A stretch of DNA of 64,000 nucleotides from positions 603,608 through 667,607 of the forward strand of contig NZ_FNGV01000002.1 in NCBI RefSeq assembly GCF_900103215.1, read 5' to 3'. Positions 7,966 through 16,469 of this stretch are shown one piece after another. Below the pieces are notes generated by a model. The model ran no database searches and was not told where the DNA came from. It saw only the letters and a list, made by a program, of their open reading frames with translations. Both the position numbers and the translations under genes were made by a program. Every line of letters begins with the position of its first letter. Position 1 is the stretch's first letter. The stretch is from Kriegella aquimaris (GTDB lineage: Bacteria; Bacteroidota; Bacteroidia; Flavobacteriales; Flavobacteriaceae).

Positions 7966-9823
7966 ACTCGTTAATCTTAAACTCTTTTCCGCTGTAAGGC
8001 TTGGCATATTCATGCTCTAAAGTCCGATCTAACATCTTTTTTTCGAGATCTTTTCGAGTAATAAATCCTTTTATATATTTTTCAATCATCAAGGAAGCAA
8101 TGTGTCCGGCATATCGAGAGCCATAGTAGCCATTCTCTATATAGACGGCGATGGCAATTTTCGGATTGTCAACTGGGGCAAAAGCAACGAAAACTGAGTT
8201 GTCGGTCAATTGAGTTTTGACCCCATCTATTTTGGTGAAATTTTCAACAGTACCTGTTTTTCCTGCAATCGTTATATCTGGTATTTGCACCCATCTAGCG
8301 GTTCCTTTAGTGTAAACATCGGCCATGCCTTGAACTACAGGGTCAAAGTGCTTTTTATCAATAGTAGTATGTTGAGGTTCTGTAAATTTCGGATCTGTTA
8401 TATCTTCACCTTCAATTTTCTTTAAGATGTGCGGAATATAGAAGTGCCCCCGATTGGCTATGGCAGCAGTCATATTAGCCAGTTGAAGTGGAGTCACGGC
8501 GATTTCACCCTGTCCTATGGCATTTGAATAAATATAAGACCATGACCATCGGTTGTCGCCATACCATTTGTCATATAACTCTTTGTTGGGCACTCTTCCG
8601 GGTCGGCCCGTGTAAATATCAGAACCTAAATATCCGCCAAGACCAAAACTTCGAATGTGTTTTTCCCAAGCATCCATACTTTCGTCCGAAGTGGGATACT
8701 TACTAAATATTTTTTGGAATACCCCGGCAAAATAGGCATTGCATGAATGGTAAATGCCGCTATTTAAATCCCTAAGACCTCCACCGCAGTGACAACCTCT
8801 TTTTTTTCTGCCAATGTAAAAACCATTATAGCATCGGATTGATGTTTCAGGAGTAATTACACCTTCCTGCAAAGCGACTAGGGCATTCAATGTTTTGAAA
8901 GGGGATCCAGGCTCTTTTTCAAATGAAATGGAGCGATCGAATAAAGGTTTAGCGATAGTATCGTAATGGAGAGCACTATAATTTTTAGAACGTTCCCGAC
9001 CGACTAATAAAGCAGGATTATATGTGGGACCAGATATCATGGAGAGTATTTCACCCGAAGAAGGCTCTATGGCGACGATACCTCCGTGTTTTCCATTCAT
9101 CAATCGTTCACCGTATTCCTGTAAATCTTTGTCTATGGTAATACTTATTTCCTTGCCTTGTTCGGGCAAAGTGTCCATGATTTTGTCTTTGTACGGGCCA
9201 ATGTCCCTGTTAAATCGGTCTTTTTGAATATACTGTACGCCTTTTCTGCCTCGGAGAATATCTTCATATTGTTTTTCCACACCGGATCGACCTGTTAATT
9301 CGCCCTGAATGTAAAAAGGGTTTTTGGCCAAATCACGTTCGTTTACCTCACTGATATAGCCTAAAACATTTGCAGCACTAAAGGTGTCATAATCGCGCAA
9401 AGAGCGTTTTTGAATATAGAAGCCCTGATAGTGGCGCATTTTTTCCTGTAGTTTGGCGTAATCTTCTTTGGAAAGTTGAGGTACCAAAACCGAGGGCAAT
9501 CGGGTGGAATAAATACGAGCCTTTTTTAAGCTTTTAATGAACTTTTCCTTTTCAATGCCCAGCAGTCCGCAAAATTCTAGCGTGTCTAAGGCTCTTACTT
9601 CTCTCGGAATAACCATTACATCGTAGGCCGGTTGGTTTGCGACCAATAATTTGCCATTTCTGTCATAGATATAGCCACGTTCAGGATAGTCGTAAATCCG
9701 TGTTATGGCGGGGTCTTCCAGCACTTCATTAGGGGAAAAACTGAATATCTGTAGGTATGATAACCTGCTGATAAACGTAATTCCTATAATAATAATAATC
9801 GAAGAAAGTAGAATTCTTTTCAT
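7955..9823 (-). CDS. mrdA: Penicillin-binding protein 2 (elongasome transpeptidase)
   Basis: PBP2 crosslinks new peptidoglycan in the elongasome and works with RodA. The 622-residue protein has an N-terminal membrane anchor (about residues 4-24), the PBP dimerisation/pedestal region with ERGYIYDRNGK (48-58), and a transpeptidase domain. That domain carries SPFK (307-310, nucleophile Ser307), SCN (360-362) and KTGT (522-525). A small cysteine/histidine cluster (C331, C344, H345, C346) lies between the first two motifs; similar clusters occur in other Bacteroidetes PBP2 sequences as I recall. It overlaps mreD by 4 bp (ATGA type) and rodA by 11 bp, so the three are translationally coupled. Confidence 0.96.
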   Translation of the reverse strand: MKRILLSSIIIIIGITFISRLSYLQIFSFSPNEVLEDPAITRIYDYPERGYIYDRNGKLLVANQPAYDVMVIPREVRALDTLEFCGLLGIEKEKFIKSLKKARIYSTRLPSVLVPQLSKEDYAKLQEKMRHYQGFYIQKRSLRDYDTFSAANVLGYISEVNERDLAKNPFYIQGELTGRSGVEKQYEDILRGRKGVQYIQKDRFNRDIGPYKDKIMDTLPEQGKEISITIDKDLQEYGERLMNGKHGGIVAIEPSSGEILSMISGPTYNPALLVGRERSKNYSALHYDTIAKPLFDRSISFEKEPGSPFKTLNALVALQEGVITPETSIRCYNGFYIGRKKRGCHCGGGLRDLNSGIYHSCNAYFAGVFQKIFSKYPTSDESMDAWEKHIRSFGLGGYLGSDIYTGRPGRVPNKELYDKWYGDNRWSWSYIYSNAIGQGEIAVTPLQLANMTAAIANRGHFYIPHILKKIEGEDITDPKFTEPQHTTIDKKHFDPVVQGMADVYTKGTARWVQIPDITIAGKTGTVENFTKIDGVKTQLTDNSVFVAFAPVDNPKIAIAVYIENGYYGSRYAGHIASLMIEKYIKGFITRKDLEKKMLDRTLEHEYAKPYSGKEFKINEYVW

Positions 9824-10329
9824 TCTTTGCTAGCACTGAATAATGAACCAAACAGCAAACATAGTACCAATGTTGCTAAACCTATAGAAACCGTCTTTTT
9901 CAAAACTAATAGAAAGTTTTCCAAACTAAAAACTTCTAGGGTGAAGAAAACAAGATGATGTACTATTATTAGTAACGCTAAAAACGTGATTTGTTGTGCT
10001 TTAGTGGTATTACTTAGCTTAAAACTTTGGAATTCGAAGTTGACTCCAAAAACAAATCGCATTATTGTCGGGCGCAAATAAGCAATTGTTACCGTAGATG
10101 CTGCGTTCAATGCCATTGTGTCAGAAAAGAAATCAATGGAAAGTCCGAGAAGAAAACTTAATGCTATAAAAGCTGATCGGTTTTCCTTGATAGGATACCA
10201 GTATATGAAAAGAATGTAAACCATCGGGTTGATAAACCCAAAGAAATTAAGCCTATTGAAGACCAGTACCTGCACTAATACAAGCAATGTAAAGCGAATG
10301 ACATTCAAAAAGTAGTAATTACTAATCAT
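9820..10329 (-). CDS. mreD: Rod shape-determining protein MreD
   Basis: MreD is the small polytopic partner of MreC in the elongasome. The 169-residue protein has about five hydrophobic helices and the family-like PMVYILFIYWYP and LLGLSIDFFSDTMALNAAS segments; the latter corresponds to the conserved G-x-x-x-D-x-x-S region. Sequence similarity is low across MreD proteins, so the call relies on topology, size and its place between mreC and mrdA. It overlaps mreC by 8 bp and mrdA by 4 bp. Confidence 0.9.
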   Translation of the reverse strand: MISNYYFLNVIRFTLLVLVQVLVFNRLNFFGFINPMVYILFIYWYPIKENRSAFIALSFLLGLSIDFFSDTMALNAASTVTIAYLRPTIMRFVFGVNFEFQSFKLSNTTKAQQITFLALLIIVHHLVFFTLEVFSLENFLLVLKKTVSIGLATLVLCLLFGSLFSASKE

Positions 10330-11137
10330 TGTTTAAGGTCTTGGCTTCCAGTTGCTCTATTTCAGATTTATACACATTGTTAACTATGTAAACATTTTTA
10401 ATATTTGTCATATCATTGAAAAGATCGACATCAATACTGTAAAAACTCTTGGCCGTATCGAGATTGAATTTTTTTATGGTGCCTATGGGTATATTTTCAG
10501 GGAAAATACTACTCATGGCCCCGGTAACAATGGTATCGCCAACGTTTAATTGTACGAATCTTGGAATATCGACCAATTGTACCACATTATACGTCTTGGT
10601 ATCCCATATCAGTGATCCAAAATGATTACTATTTTTAATTTTGGCATTGATATTTGATTTTTCATTTAAGATACTCTGAACTGTTGCGAAATTTTCAGAA
10701 GTGTTCTCAACTATGCCCAGAATACCTTCTGAAGTAATAACCCCCATATCTTGCTTGATACTGTCATTTTTTCCCTTGTTTATGGTGATATAGTTTCGCT
10801 GATCGGTAAAACTGTTTTTGATGACCCTGGCAGCGACTACAGTGTAGTTGATGGTGGAGTCAAGAGCAATAGAATCGGTTGTTTCCCTATTGAAAAGTAA
10901 AGTTTTTAACCGTTTGTTTTCGTTAACTAATTTTTTATTTTCTTCGCTAAGTCCAAAATAGGAAGAAATTCCATGTGAAGTCTCGTAGATATTTCCCGTA
11001 ACCCAATTGGAAGAATTAAAAAACCGTGATTGATGGTACGAATGGGATTGTATGGTGAATGCCAAGGCTATTGTCAGTAAAAGGAAATAGAGTAAAAAAC
11101 TCTTATACCGTAATACAAAATTTATAATCTGTTGCAT
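10322..11137 (-). CDS. mreC: Rod shape-determining protein MreC
   Basis: MreC is the periplasmic scaffold that activates PBP2/RodA. The 271-residue protein has one N-terminal transmembrane helix (about residues 11-28), a coiled-coil stretch (about 65-85, ENKKLVNENKRLKTLL) and a C-terminal beta domain. That domain has the family pattern NKGKNDSIKQDMGVITSEGILGIV and LNEKSNINAKI. The stop overlaps mreD by 8 bp. It lies 97 bp after mreB, so it may be co-transcribed with mreB or have its own promoter in that gap. Confidence 0.94.
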   Translation of the reverse strand: MQQIINFVLRYKSFLLYFLLLTIALAFTIQSHSYHQSRFFNSSNWVTGNIYETSHGISSYFGLSEENKKLVNENKRLKTLLFNRETTDSIALDSTINYTVVAARVIKNSFTDQRNYITINKGKNDSIKQDMGVITSEGILGIVENTSENFATVQSILNEKSNINAKIKNSNHFGSLIWDTKTYNVVQLVDIPRFVQLNVGDTIVTGAMSSIFPENIPIGTIKKFNLDTAKSFYSIDVDLFNDMTNIKNVYIVNNVYKSEIEQLEAKTLNND

Positions 11138-11234
11138 TCACTAAATTGTTTTTGTGCGAGCTGTGAAAGCATCTTCATTCGTGGAACGATGACATACCTG
11201 AATTATTGAAATTTTCTCGACTCTACTATGAAGT

Positions 11235-12263
11235 CTACTTGATAAGAATACTCTTGTATCGTTCAAGATTTTTCAAGGCAATACCAGTGCCTCGAACGAC
11301 TGCGCGCAATGGGTCTTCCGCGATATAAACAGGTAAATCTGTTTTTTGTGACAATCTTCGATCAAGTCCGCGAAGCATGGATCCTCCTCCCGCAAGGTAA
11401 ATACCGGTATTATAAATATCGGCAGCCAGTTCTGGAGGTGTTTGAGATAGCGTTTCCATAACGGCGTCCTCCACTCTTAAAATCGATTTGTCCAACGCTT
11501 TAGCAATTTCCCTGTACGAAATTTGAACTTGTTTTGGTTTTCCAGTTAGTAAGTCTCTACCCTGTACCGATTTTTCATCAGGGGGTGTCTGCAAATCTTC
11601 TGTTGCTGAACCTATCTCGATTTTAATGCTCTCAGCAGTAGCTTCGCCTACATATAAATTATGCTGGGTACGCATATAATAAATAATATCATTGGTGAAA
11701 ACATCACCGGCAATTTTGACAGATTTATCACAAACGATACCCCCTAGGGCAATGACTGCAATTTCTGTTGTACCACCACCTATATCAACAATCATGTTTC
11801 CCTTGGGTTGCATAATATCCAATCCGATACCGATGGCTGCGGCCATGGGTTCGTGAATAAGATAAACTTCTTTACCATTGACACGCTCAGCCGATTCTTT
11901 TACTGCCCGCATCTCTACTTCCGTAATTCCTGAAGGAATGCAGATAACCATGCGTAAAGCAGGTGGAAACCATTTTTTCTTTAGTGCTGGAATGTTTTTG
12001 ATGAACATGCTGATCATCTTTTCAGAAGCATCGAAATCAGCGATTACACCATCTTTCAAAGGACGAATCGTTTTAATATTCTCGTGGGTCTTACCTTGCA
12101 TCATATTGGCCTCTTTGCCAACAGCGATTATTTTGCCGGAAATTCTATCTCTGGCAACAATAGATGGACTATCGACCACGACTTTGTCCATGTGAATGAT
12201 CAGGGTGTTCGCCGTACCTAAATCGATGGCAATTTCCTCTGTCAAGAAATCAAAAAATCCCAT
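11235..12263 (-). CDS. mreB: Rod shape-determining actin homolog MreB
   Basis: MreB polymerises on the inner membrane and guides elongation. The 342-residue protein has all actin-fold ATPase motifs: phosphate 1 IAIDLGTANT (about residues 12-21), connect 1, phosphate 2 IVDIGGGTTEIAVI (about 158-171) and the adenosine loop YLAGGGSMLRGL near the C-terminus. It also has the family's VCIPSGITEVEMRAV and HEPMAAAIGIG. The short N-terminal FFDFLTEE is amphipathic, as expected for membrane binding. It is the first gene of the shape block and sits downstream of purH with a 65-bp gap that holds a TAnnTTTG box. Confidence 0.98.
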   Translation of the reverse strand: MGFFDFLTEEIAIDLGTANTLIIHMDKVVVDSPSIVARDRISGKIIAVGKEANMMQGKTHENIKTIRPLKDGVIADFDASEKMISMFIKNIPALKKKWFPPALRMVICIPSGITEVEMRAVKESAERVNGKEVYLIHEPMAAAIGIGLDIMQPKGNMIVDIGGGTTEIAVIALGGIVCDKSVKIAGDVFTNDIIYYMRTQHNLYVGEATAESIKIEIGSATEDLQTPPDEKSVQGRDLLTGKPKQVQISYREIAKALDKSILRVEDAVMETLSQTPPELAADIYNTGIYLAGGGSMLRGLDRRLSQKTDLPVYIAEDPLRAVVRGTGIALKNLERYKSILIK

Positions 12264-12314
12264 TTTTTATCGTTTGGTTATGTTAGTAGCTTGATAGGGG
12301 TGTATTTTCATCAA

Positions 12315-12322
12315 CAAAAGTA
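12315..12322 (-). promoter_or_regulatory. Putative -7 box (TACTTTTG) for mreB
   Basis: The minus strand reads TACTTTTG, a full match to TAnnTTTG, 52 bp before the mreB ATG and just after the purH stop. No clear -33 TTG is visible upstream, within the end of purH. Confidence 0.4.
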
Positions 12323-12328
12323 GTAAAA

Positions 12329-13861
12329 TTAATGCTTAAAATGACGCGTGCCTGTCATTACCATGGCTACACCATTTTCATTGCAATAATCAACACTTAA
12401 TTGATCTTTAATAGACCCACCGGGTTGTATAACGCTGGTAATACCACTTTTATTGGCTATCTCAACACAATCTGGGAAAGGAAAGAAAGCATCACTTGCC
12501 ATAACCGCGCCATTTAAGTCAAACTTAAAGGATGTAGCCTTGTGAATCGCCTGATTCAGAGCGTCTACGCGAGAGGTTTGCCCGGTACCGCTAGCACATA
12601 ATTGCTTGTTTTTTGCCAAGACAATGGTGTTGCTTTTTGTATGTTTACACAACTTCGAAGCAAAAATAAGGTCTTCAATTTCTCTTTTTGAGGGTTGCTT
12701 TTTTGTTACGTATTGCAAATCGGCCAAAGCATCAGTCTTTGAATCTTTTTCTTGAACCAATACGCCATTCAGGCATGACCTGAGATTAGTGTTAGGTAGT
12801 TCGATTTCATTCTGTATAAGTATGATGCGGTTTTTCTTACCTTTTAATACTTGCAAAGCTTCTTCTGAATAACTTGGCGCGATGACTACCTCGCAAAACA
12901 AGTTGTGAATCTCATCGGCAGTAGCTTTGTCAATTTCAACATTACTGATAAGCACGCCTCCAAATGCTGAAACAGGGTCTCCTGCCAAGGCATCGACATA
13001 GGCTGAATGAATTGTATTTCTTGTTGCCAATCCACAAGCGTTGTTGTGTTTTAGTATGGCAAAAGTGGGATCGTCGTTCTTGAATTCATTCATCAAGTTT
13101 ACTGCTGCGTCGACATCGAGTAAATTATTATAGGAGAGTTCTTTGCCATGTAATTTGCTAAATATGGCGTCAAAATCACCAAAAAAGAAACCTTTTTGAT
13201 GAGGGTTTTCACCATAGCGCAATACCTGCCCATTAGTTTCACTAATCTTAAGAACGGTCTCTTGATTGTCTTTATTAAAATAATTGAAAATTGCAGTATC
13301 GTAATGCGAGGAAACATTGAATGCTTTTGCAGCAAAGCGTTTACGGTCTTCTAAAACAGTATTTCCATTATTGGAAGAAATTACATCTAGAAAATCACTA
13401 TAATCTTCCATTGAACTGACACAAAGAACATCTTTAAAGTTCTTTGCCGCAGCGCGAATCAATGAAATACCTCCGATATCTATTTTTTCAATAATATCTT
13501 GTTCCGATGCACCACTGGCAACGGTTTTTTCAAAAGGATATAAATCAACAATAACGATATCCAATTGTGGAATTTGATACTCTTCCAATTGGGCAACATC
13601 ACCTTCATTGTCCTGGCGATTCAAAATGCCTCCAAAAACTTTGGGGTGAAGGGTTTTTACTCTTCCTCCTAAAATCGAGGGATAACTGGTAACTTCCTCA
13701 ACGGGAACGACGTCAATGCCCAAATCCTTAATAAATGTTTCAGTACCTCCTGTAGAATAGATGGTAATGCCGAGTTCTGCGAATTTTTTTACGATGGGTT
13801 CCAATCCATCTTTATGAAATACGGAAATTAGGGCCGATGTGGCTTTTTTGGTACTGCTCAT
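12329..13861 (-). CDS. purH: Bifunctional AICAR formyltransferase / IMP cyclohydrolase
   Basis: PurH carries out the last two steps of de novo purine synthesis, formylating AICAR with 10-formyl-THF and closing the ring to IMP. The 510-residue length is typical. The N-terminal MGS-like cyclohydrolase domain (about residues 1-195) has FAELGITIYSTGGT, GGRVKTLHPK and DIGGISLIRAAAKN. The C-terminal formyltransferase domain carries LRYGENPHQKG, KHNNACG (Lys-His catalytic region), DPVSAFGG and the final SDAFFPFPD and GGSIKD motifs. The gene starts at an ATG (13861) with its own probable promoter about 145 bp upstream and is followed by mreB. Confidence 0.97.
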   Translation of the reverse strand: MSSTKKATSALISVFHKDGLEPIVKKFAELGITIYSTGGTETFIKDLGIDVVPVEEVTSYPSILGGRVKTLHPKVFGGILNRQDNEGDVAQLEEYQIPQLDIVIVDLYPFEKTVASGASEQDIIEKIDIGGISLIRAAAKNFKDVLCVSSMEDYSDFLDVISSNNGNTVLEDRKRFAAKAFNVSSHYDTAIFNYFNKDNQETVLKISETNGQVLRYGENPHQKGFFFGDFDAIFSKLHGKELSYNNLLDVDAAVNLMNEFKNDDPTFAILKHNNACGLATRNTIHSAYVDALAGDPVSAFGGVLISNVEIDKATADEIHNLFCEVVIAPSYSEEALQVLKGKKNRIILIQNEIELPNTNLRSCLNGVLVQEKDSKTDALADLQYVTKKQPSKREIEDLIFASKLCKHTKSNTIVLAKNKQLCASGTGQTSRVDALNQAIHKATSFKFDLNGAVMASDAFFPFPDCVEIANKSGITSVIQPGGSIKDQLSVDYCNENGVAMVMTGTRHFKH

Positions 13862-14003
13862 TTTTTTTGTGTTTGGAATTGTGGGATGAATCCTCGATTT
13901 TGATTGCCGATTTCGAGAATACTTTATTGTTTAATTTTCAAAAATTCGAATGGTTTGCTGGTTATTCGGAACCGATTATAATAGCACGGGGCGTATAACA
14001 GCG

Positions 14004-14011
14004 CAAAAGTA
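14004..14011 (-). promoter_or_regulatory. Putative -7 box (TACTTTTG) for purH
   Basis: The minus strand reads TACTTTTG, a perfect TAnnTTTG match about 143 bp upstream of the purH ATG. The -33 element is not clear. The rest of the 277-bp gap (13862-14138) shows no gene and no obvious purine riboswitch. Confidence 0.4.
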
Positions 14012-14138
14012 CTTTTTTTACAGGGAAAAGTACGGTCGCGTTATCAACAAAATCGTTAAAGTTTTGAACCGTCTCCACTATATTTAGGGGCTGCGTTGGC
14101 TCTTTGGTAAAAACGGCTTTATTACTGCTTAGGGGTAA

Positions 14139-14606
14139 TTATTCGAGGTAGCCATCAATTATCTTGGCCACATTTTGGTTTACAAACTCTAAAAACCGTT
14201 CATCTTGTTCGGAAAATGGGTCTGTTGTATTTGAGTCAATGTCGATTTGACCTACATTTTCACCATTTAAGAATAAAGGCACAACAATTTCGGATTTAAC
14301 GGTCAGGCTGCAGGCGATGTAATTATCTTGGGCACTAACATCGGGCACTACGAAATTCTGGTTGCTGACGGCTACTTGTCCGCAGATGCCCTTGCCAAAT
14401 GGAATAATCGTATGATCTGTGGGCGCTCCGGAATAGGGGCCAAGTTTCAATTCTTCTTTATTGCCGTTCTTAAAATAGAATCCGACCCAATCATAATGGG
14501 ATACCGTGGTCTTCAATAATTCACATACGGCTTGAAGCCGATTTTCTATGGAGGAGTCAGAGGTGCTTAAAATCGCACTGACTTTCAATTCCAATTCGCT
14601 GAACAT
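14139..14606 (-). CDS. Free methionine-(R)-sulfoxide reductase-like GAF protein (fRMsr)
   Basis: This 155-residue single GAF-domain protein closely matches E. coli YebR/MsrC in HYDWVGFYF, LGPYSGAP, FGKGICGQVAVSNQ, DNYIACS and SEIVVPLFLNGENVGQIDID. fRMsr enzymes reduce free methionine-R-sulfoxide. Of the three cysteines in the E. coli enzyme, Cys75 and Cys99 (equivalent to 94 and the catalytic 118) are present. The position of E. coli Cys84 is Thr here, so the disulfide relay must use the remaining pair. The ATG at 14606 is chosen over an in-frame ATG 63 bp upstream because homology begins there and a -7 box lies between them. Confidence 0.88.
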   Translation of the reverse strand: MFSELELKVSAILSTSDSSIENRLQAVCELLKTTVSHYDWVGFYFKNGNKEELKLGPYSGAPTDHTIIPFGKGICGQVAVSNQNFVVPDVSAQDNYIACSLTVKSEIVVPLFLNGENVGQIDIDSNTTDPFSEQDERFLEFVNQNVAKIIDGYLE

Positions 14607-14621
14607 AATTTTGATTTTTTG

Positions 14622-14629
14622 CAAAAGTA
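14622..14629 (-). promoter_or_regulatory. Putative -7 box (TACTTTTG) for the fRMsr gene
   Basis: On the minus strand this is a perfect TAnnTTTG match 15 bp before the chosen ATG. It supports the shorter start. No clear -33 TTG is found. Confidence 0.4.
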
Positions 14630-14721
14630 GTGCTTTGTAGAAACTTGTGATGTTTCGTATTCGAATCAAAAATGAAACTTATGTAACCATTAGAAAAAGG
14701 ATACCTAAATACTTTGAATGC

Positions 14722-14760
14722 AAAAATGACCTACCCGATAACAATACCAGATAGGCCATT
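14722..14760 (-). terminator. Terminator after the 98-residue secreted protein gene
   Basis: In minus-strand RNA, AAUGGCCUAUC pairs with GGUAGGUCAUU over 11 bp, including two G-U pairs, and is followed by a short U-run. The G-U pairs exist only on the minus strand, which fixes the direction. It lies about 50 bp after the stop of the 14810-15106 gene. Confidence 0.65.
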
Positions 14761-14809
14761 CTTCAACTTTTTTAAAATGCCGACGCTTTAGTCAGCCATC
14801 TTAACGTTT

Positions 14810-15106
14810 TTATTTGACACTTTTGATCTGCTTCCCATCAAAAATTTTCACTGTGGTCGCTGCAATCATAAATGGCAACCCTATTATTTTTTCGAAGAAA
14901 GTATTTCTAAAGAGCCAATCTTTTTTAAGGTCTAAATTTGTTGGACATGACAGACAATTTGGGCCAAGCGGATTCAAATCGGGCTTTATCTGGTATATTT
15001 TGGGACATTCAATAGGGCGTCCATTTTCATCTGCACAACGGGTTTGCCCCATCATGGTGTTTGCGCTGAAAGCCAAAAAGGCTAAAACTAAAACTGCTGT
15101 TCTCAT
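14810..15106 (-). CDS. Small secreted cysteine-containing protein, unknown function
   Basis: This 98-residue protein has a clear signal peptide (residues 1-20, ending near TMMGQ) and a mature part with four cysteines: TRCADENG, IECPK and a CLSC pair in GPNCLSCPTN. A hydrophobic stretch near residues 74-86 (IIGLPFMIAATTV) could be membrane-associated. I do not recognise a family. It is transcribed divergently from the copper-handling cluster, and the 213-bp shared region contains a perfect palindrome, so co-regulation is possible but not shown. It could bind metal through the CxxC pair. Confidence 0.7.
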   Translation of the reverse strand: MRTAVLVLAFLAFSANTMMGQTRCADENGRPIECPKIYQIKPDLNPLGPNCLSCPTNLDLKKDWLFRNTFFEKIIGLPFMIAATTVKIFDGKQIKSVK

Positions 15107-15171
15107 AATACTAAAATTTAAAGATTAATAAATGTTTTATTTGCTCTTTTATGCTTTTCGAGTAACAAGGT

Positions 15172-15183
15172 TAACAGCTGTTA
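15172..15183. promoter_or_regulatory. Perfect 12-bp palindrome TAACAGCTGTTA in the divergent intergenic region
   Basis: This palindrome lies between the small secreted protein gene (minus) and the HYC_CC_PP gene (plus), 66 and 137 bp from their starts. It could be an operator. The binding protein is unknown. Confidence 0.35.
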
Positions 15184-15306
15184 GGGGATATTTTAAATTT
15201 TAACATAGTCTACAAACCACTTCAATTCAAAAACAACAGATAAATGGTAGTGCTATTCAATTTTTCATCGAAGAATGGTTTAATTCTTTGAACACGGAAT
15301 TATTTG

Positions 15307-15314
15307 TATTTTTG
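15307..15314 (+). promoter_or_regulatory. Putative -7 box (TATTTTTG) for the copper cluster
   Basis: This is a full TAnnTTTG match with TTTG at 15287-15290 upstream (16-bp gap, slightly short of the usual spacing). The ATG follows 5 bp later, so any leader is minimal. Confidence 0.4.
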
Positions 15315-15319
15315 CACTG

Positions 15320-15733
15320 ATGAAAGAAAAACTACATCGCTATTTTTCTTGCCTAATGGCGGTCGTGCTGCTATTTTCTACAATTTCTTGGAAAGTAGAG
15401 AAGCACTATTGTATGGGGCACTTAGTGGATATTGCTTTTTTTGTCGATGCGCAAGGTTGTGGAATGAACCCGTCTTCGGAATACGAAACGGAAGTGACCC
15501 AAGAAAAAAACTCTTGCTGTGCCCATGAGGTAATTGCTGTGGAAGGTCAGAATGACCTCAAACCTGCTTTTAACGATTTAGACCTAGAACACGGCCTGTT
15601 CTTCGCTGATTATGCACCTTCTTATGTTGGCCTGTTCGAGCCATTGCAGGCTAAGTATATTTCATATTCAGCATATATACCGCCCAAAATTGTCAAGAAT
15701 ATCCATTTACTTGATGCTATCTTCTTGATTTGA
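15320..15733 (+). CDS. HYC_CC_PP family protein
   Basis: This 137-residue protein has an N-terminal hydrophobic signal (about residues 10-23), the HYC motif (29-31), a CC pair (66-67 in NSCCAHE) and a PP near the C-terminus (YIPPK). These three features define the HYC_CC_PP family, which I recall from Bacteroidetes and which is found beside metal-handling genes; its function is not established. It is exported, and its Cys and His residues suggest metal binding in the periplasm. It opens the plus-strand copper cluster and is followed by the CxxC-AraC regulator 96 bp later. Confidence 0.82.
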   Translation: MKEKLHRYFSCLMAVVLLFSTISWKVEKHYCMGHLVDIAFFVDAQGCGMNPSSEYETEVTQEKNSCCAHEVIAVEGQNDLKPAFNDLDLEHGLFFADYAPSYVGLFEPLQAKYISYSAYIPPKIVKNIHLLDAIFLI

Positions 15734-15829
15734 TTTCTTTTTAGTTTTTTCTATCATTTTTTCGAGGTGCATTCGGATTGCATAAATTCGATGTATTTCA
15801 ATAATTCTGAGCTTGCTAAAAATTATCAA

Positions 15830-16396
15830 ATGACAACCACTTTCCGTATAAAAAATATGGTTTGCGATCGATGTAAAATGATTGTTTCCCAATCATTTGA
15901 AGAAATCGGCGCTTCACCTATCGATGTTGAATTAGGCGCGGTTAGCGTGGCATCCGATTTTCCATTGGATTTTGAACAAGTGCGTCATATTTTGGAAAGC
16001 AGGGGTTTTGAATTGATTTTAGATAAAAACGAAATTCTAATAGAAGCAGTAAAATCGAATCTTATTGATTTTGTCAATCCTGAAAAGTTAAGAAAGGAAG
16101 AGAATGTTTCCGCTTTTTTAGTAGAAAAACTAAATCGTGAGTATTCCTTGCTAAGTAAACTTTTTAGCAAAACAGAAGGTGTATCCATAGAAAAATATGT
16201 TATCAATTTAAAAACGGAAAGAACTAAAGAGTTGATTCAAATGAACAATTTGAGCTTTTCCGAGATAGCATATACTTTGGGCTATAAAAGTAGCAGCCAT
16301 CTCGCTCGGCAGTTTAAAGCGGTAACGGGGTTGTCAATGTCTGAATACAAGAATTCACAAAATTGGGCGCGCAAACCCTTAGACCAAATTGTATAA
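15830..16396 (+). CDS. AraC-type transcriptional regulator with N-terminal HMA-like CxxC domain
   Basis: This 188-residue protein joins two parts. Residues ~1-70 resemble a heavy-metal-associated ferredoxin fold with MVCDRC (Cys12 and Cys15), like the CxxC loop of CopZ/CopA domains. Residues ~90-188 form an AraC-family DNA-binding domain, with FSEIAYTLGYKSSSHLARQFKAVTGLS as the second helix-turn-helix. The ATG at 15830 is chosen because the HMA-like part begins there; upstream in-frame GTG and ATG codons would add 13-21 residues without similarity. Its place in front of copA suggests that it senses a thiophilic metal ion such as Cu(I) and controls the cluster. The sensing role is inference. 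Confidence 0.85.
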   Translation: MTTTFRIKNMVCDRCKMIVSQSFEEIGASPIDVELGAVSVASDFPLDFEQVRHILESRGFELILDKNEILIEAVKSNLIDFVNPEKLRKEENVSAFLVEKLNREYSLLSKLFSKTEGVSIEKYVINLKTERTKELIQMNNLSFSEIAYTLGYKSSSHLARQFKAVTGLSMSEYKNSQNWARKPLDQIV

Positions 16397-16438
16397 GTCT
16401 TAACCATAACTAGTCAAGTGTGCGCTGAATTTCCGTGG

Positions 16439-16446
16439 TAACTTTG
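16439..16446 (+). promoter_or_regulatory. Putative -7 box (TAACTTTG) before copA
   Basis: This full TAnnTTTG match lies 23 bp before the copA ATG and suggests that copA can be transcribed separately from the regulator gene. No clear -33 TTG is seen. Confidence 0.35.
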
Positions 16447-16469
16447 TGTCATACTTAAAGAATATACGA

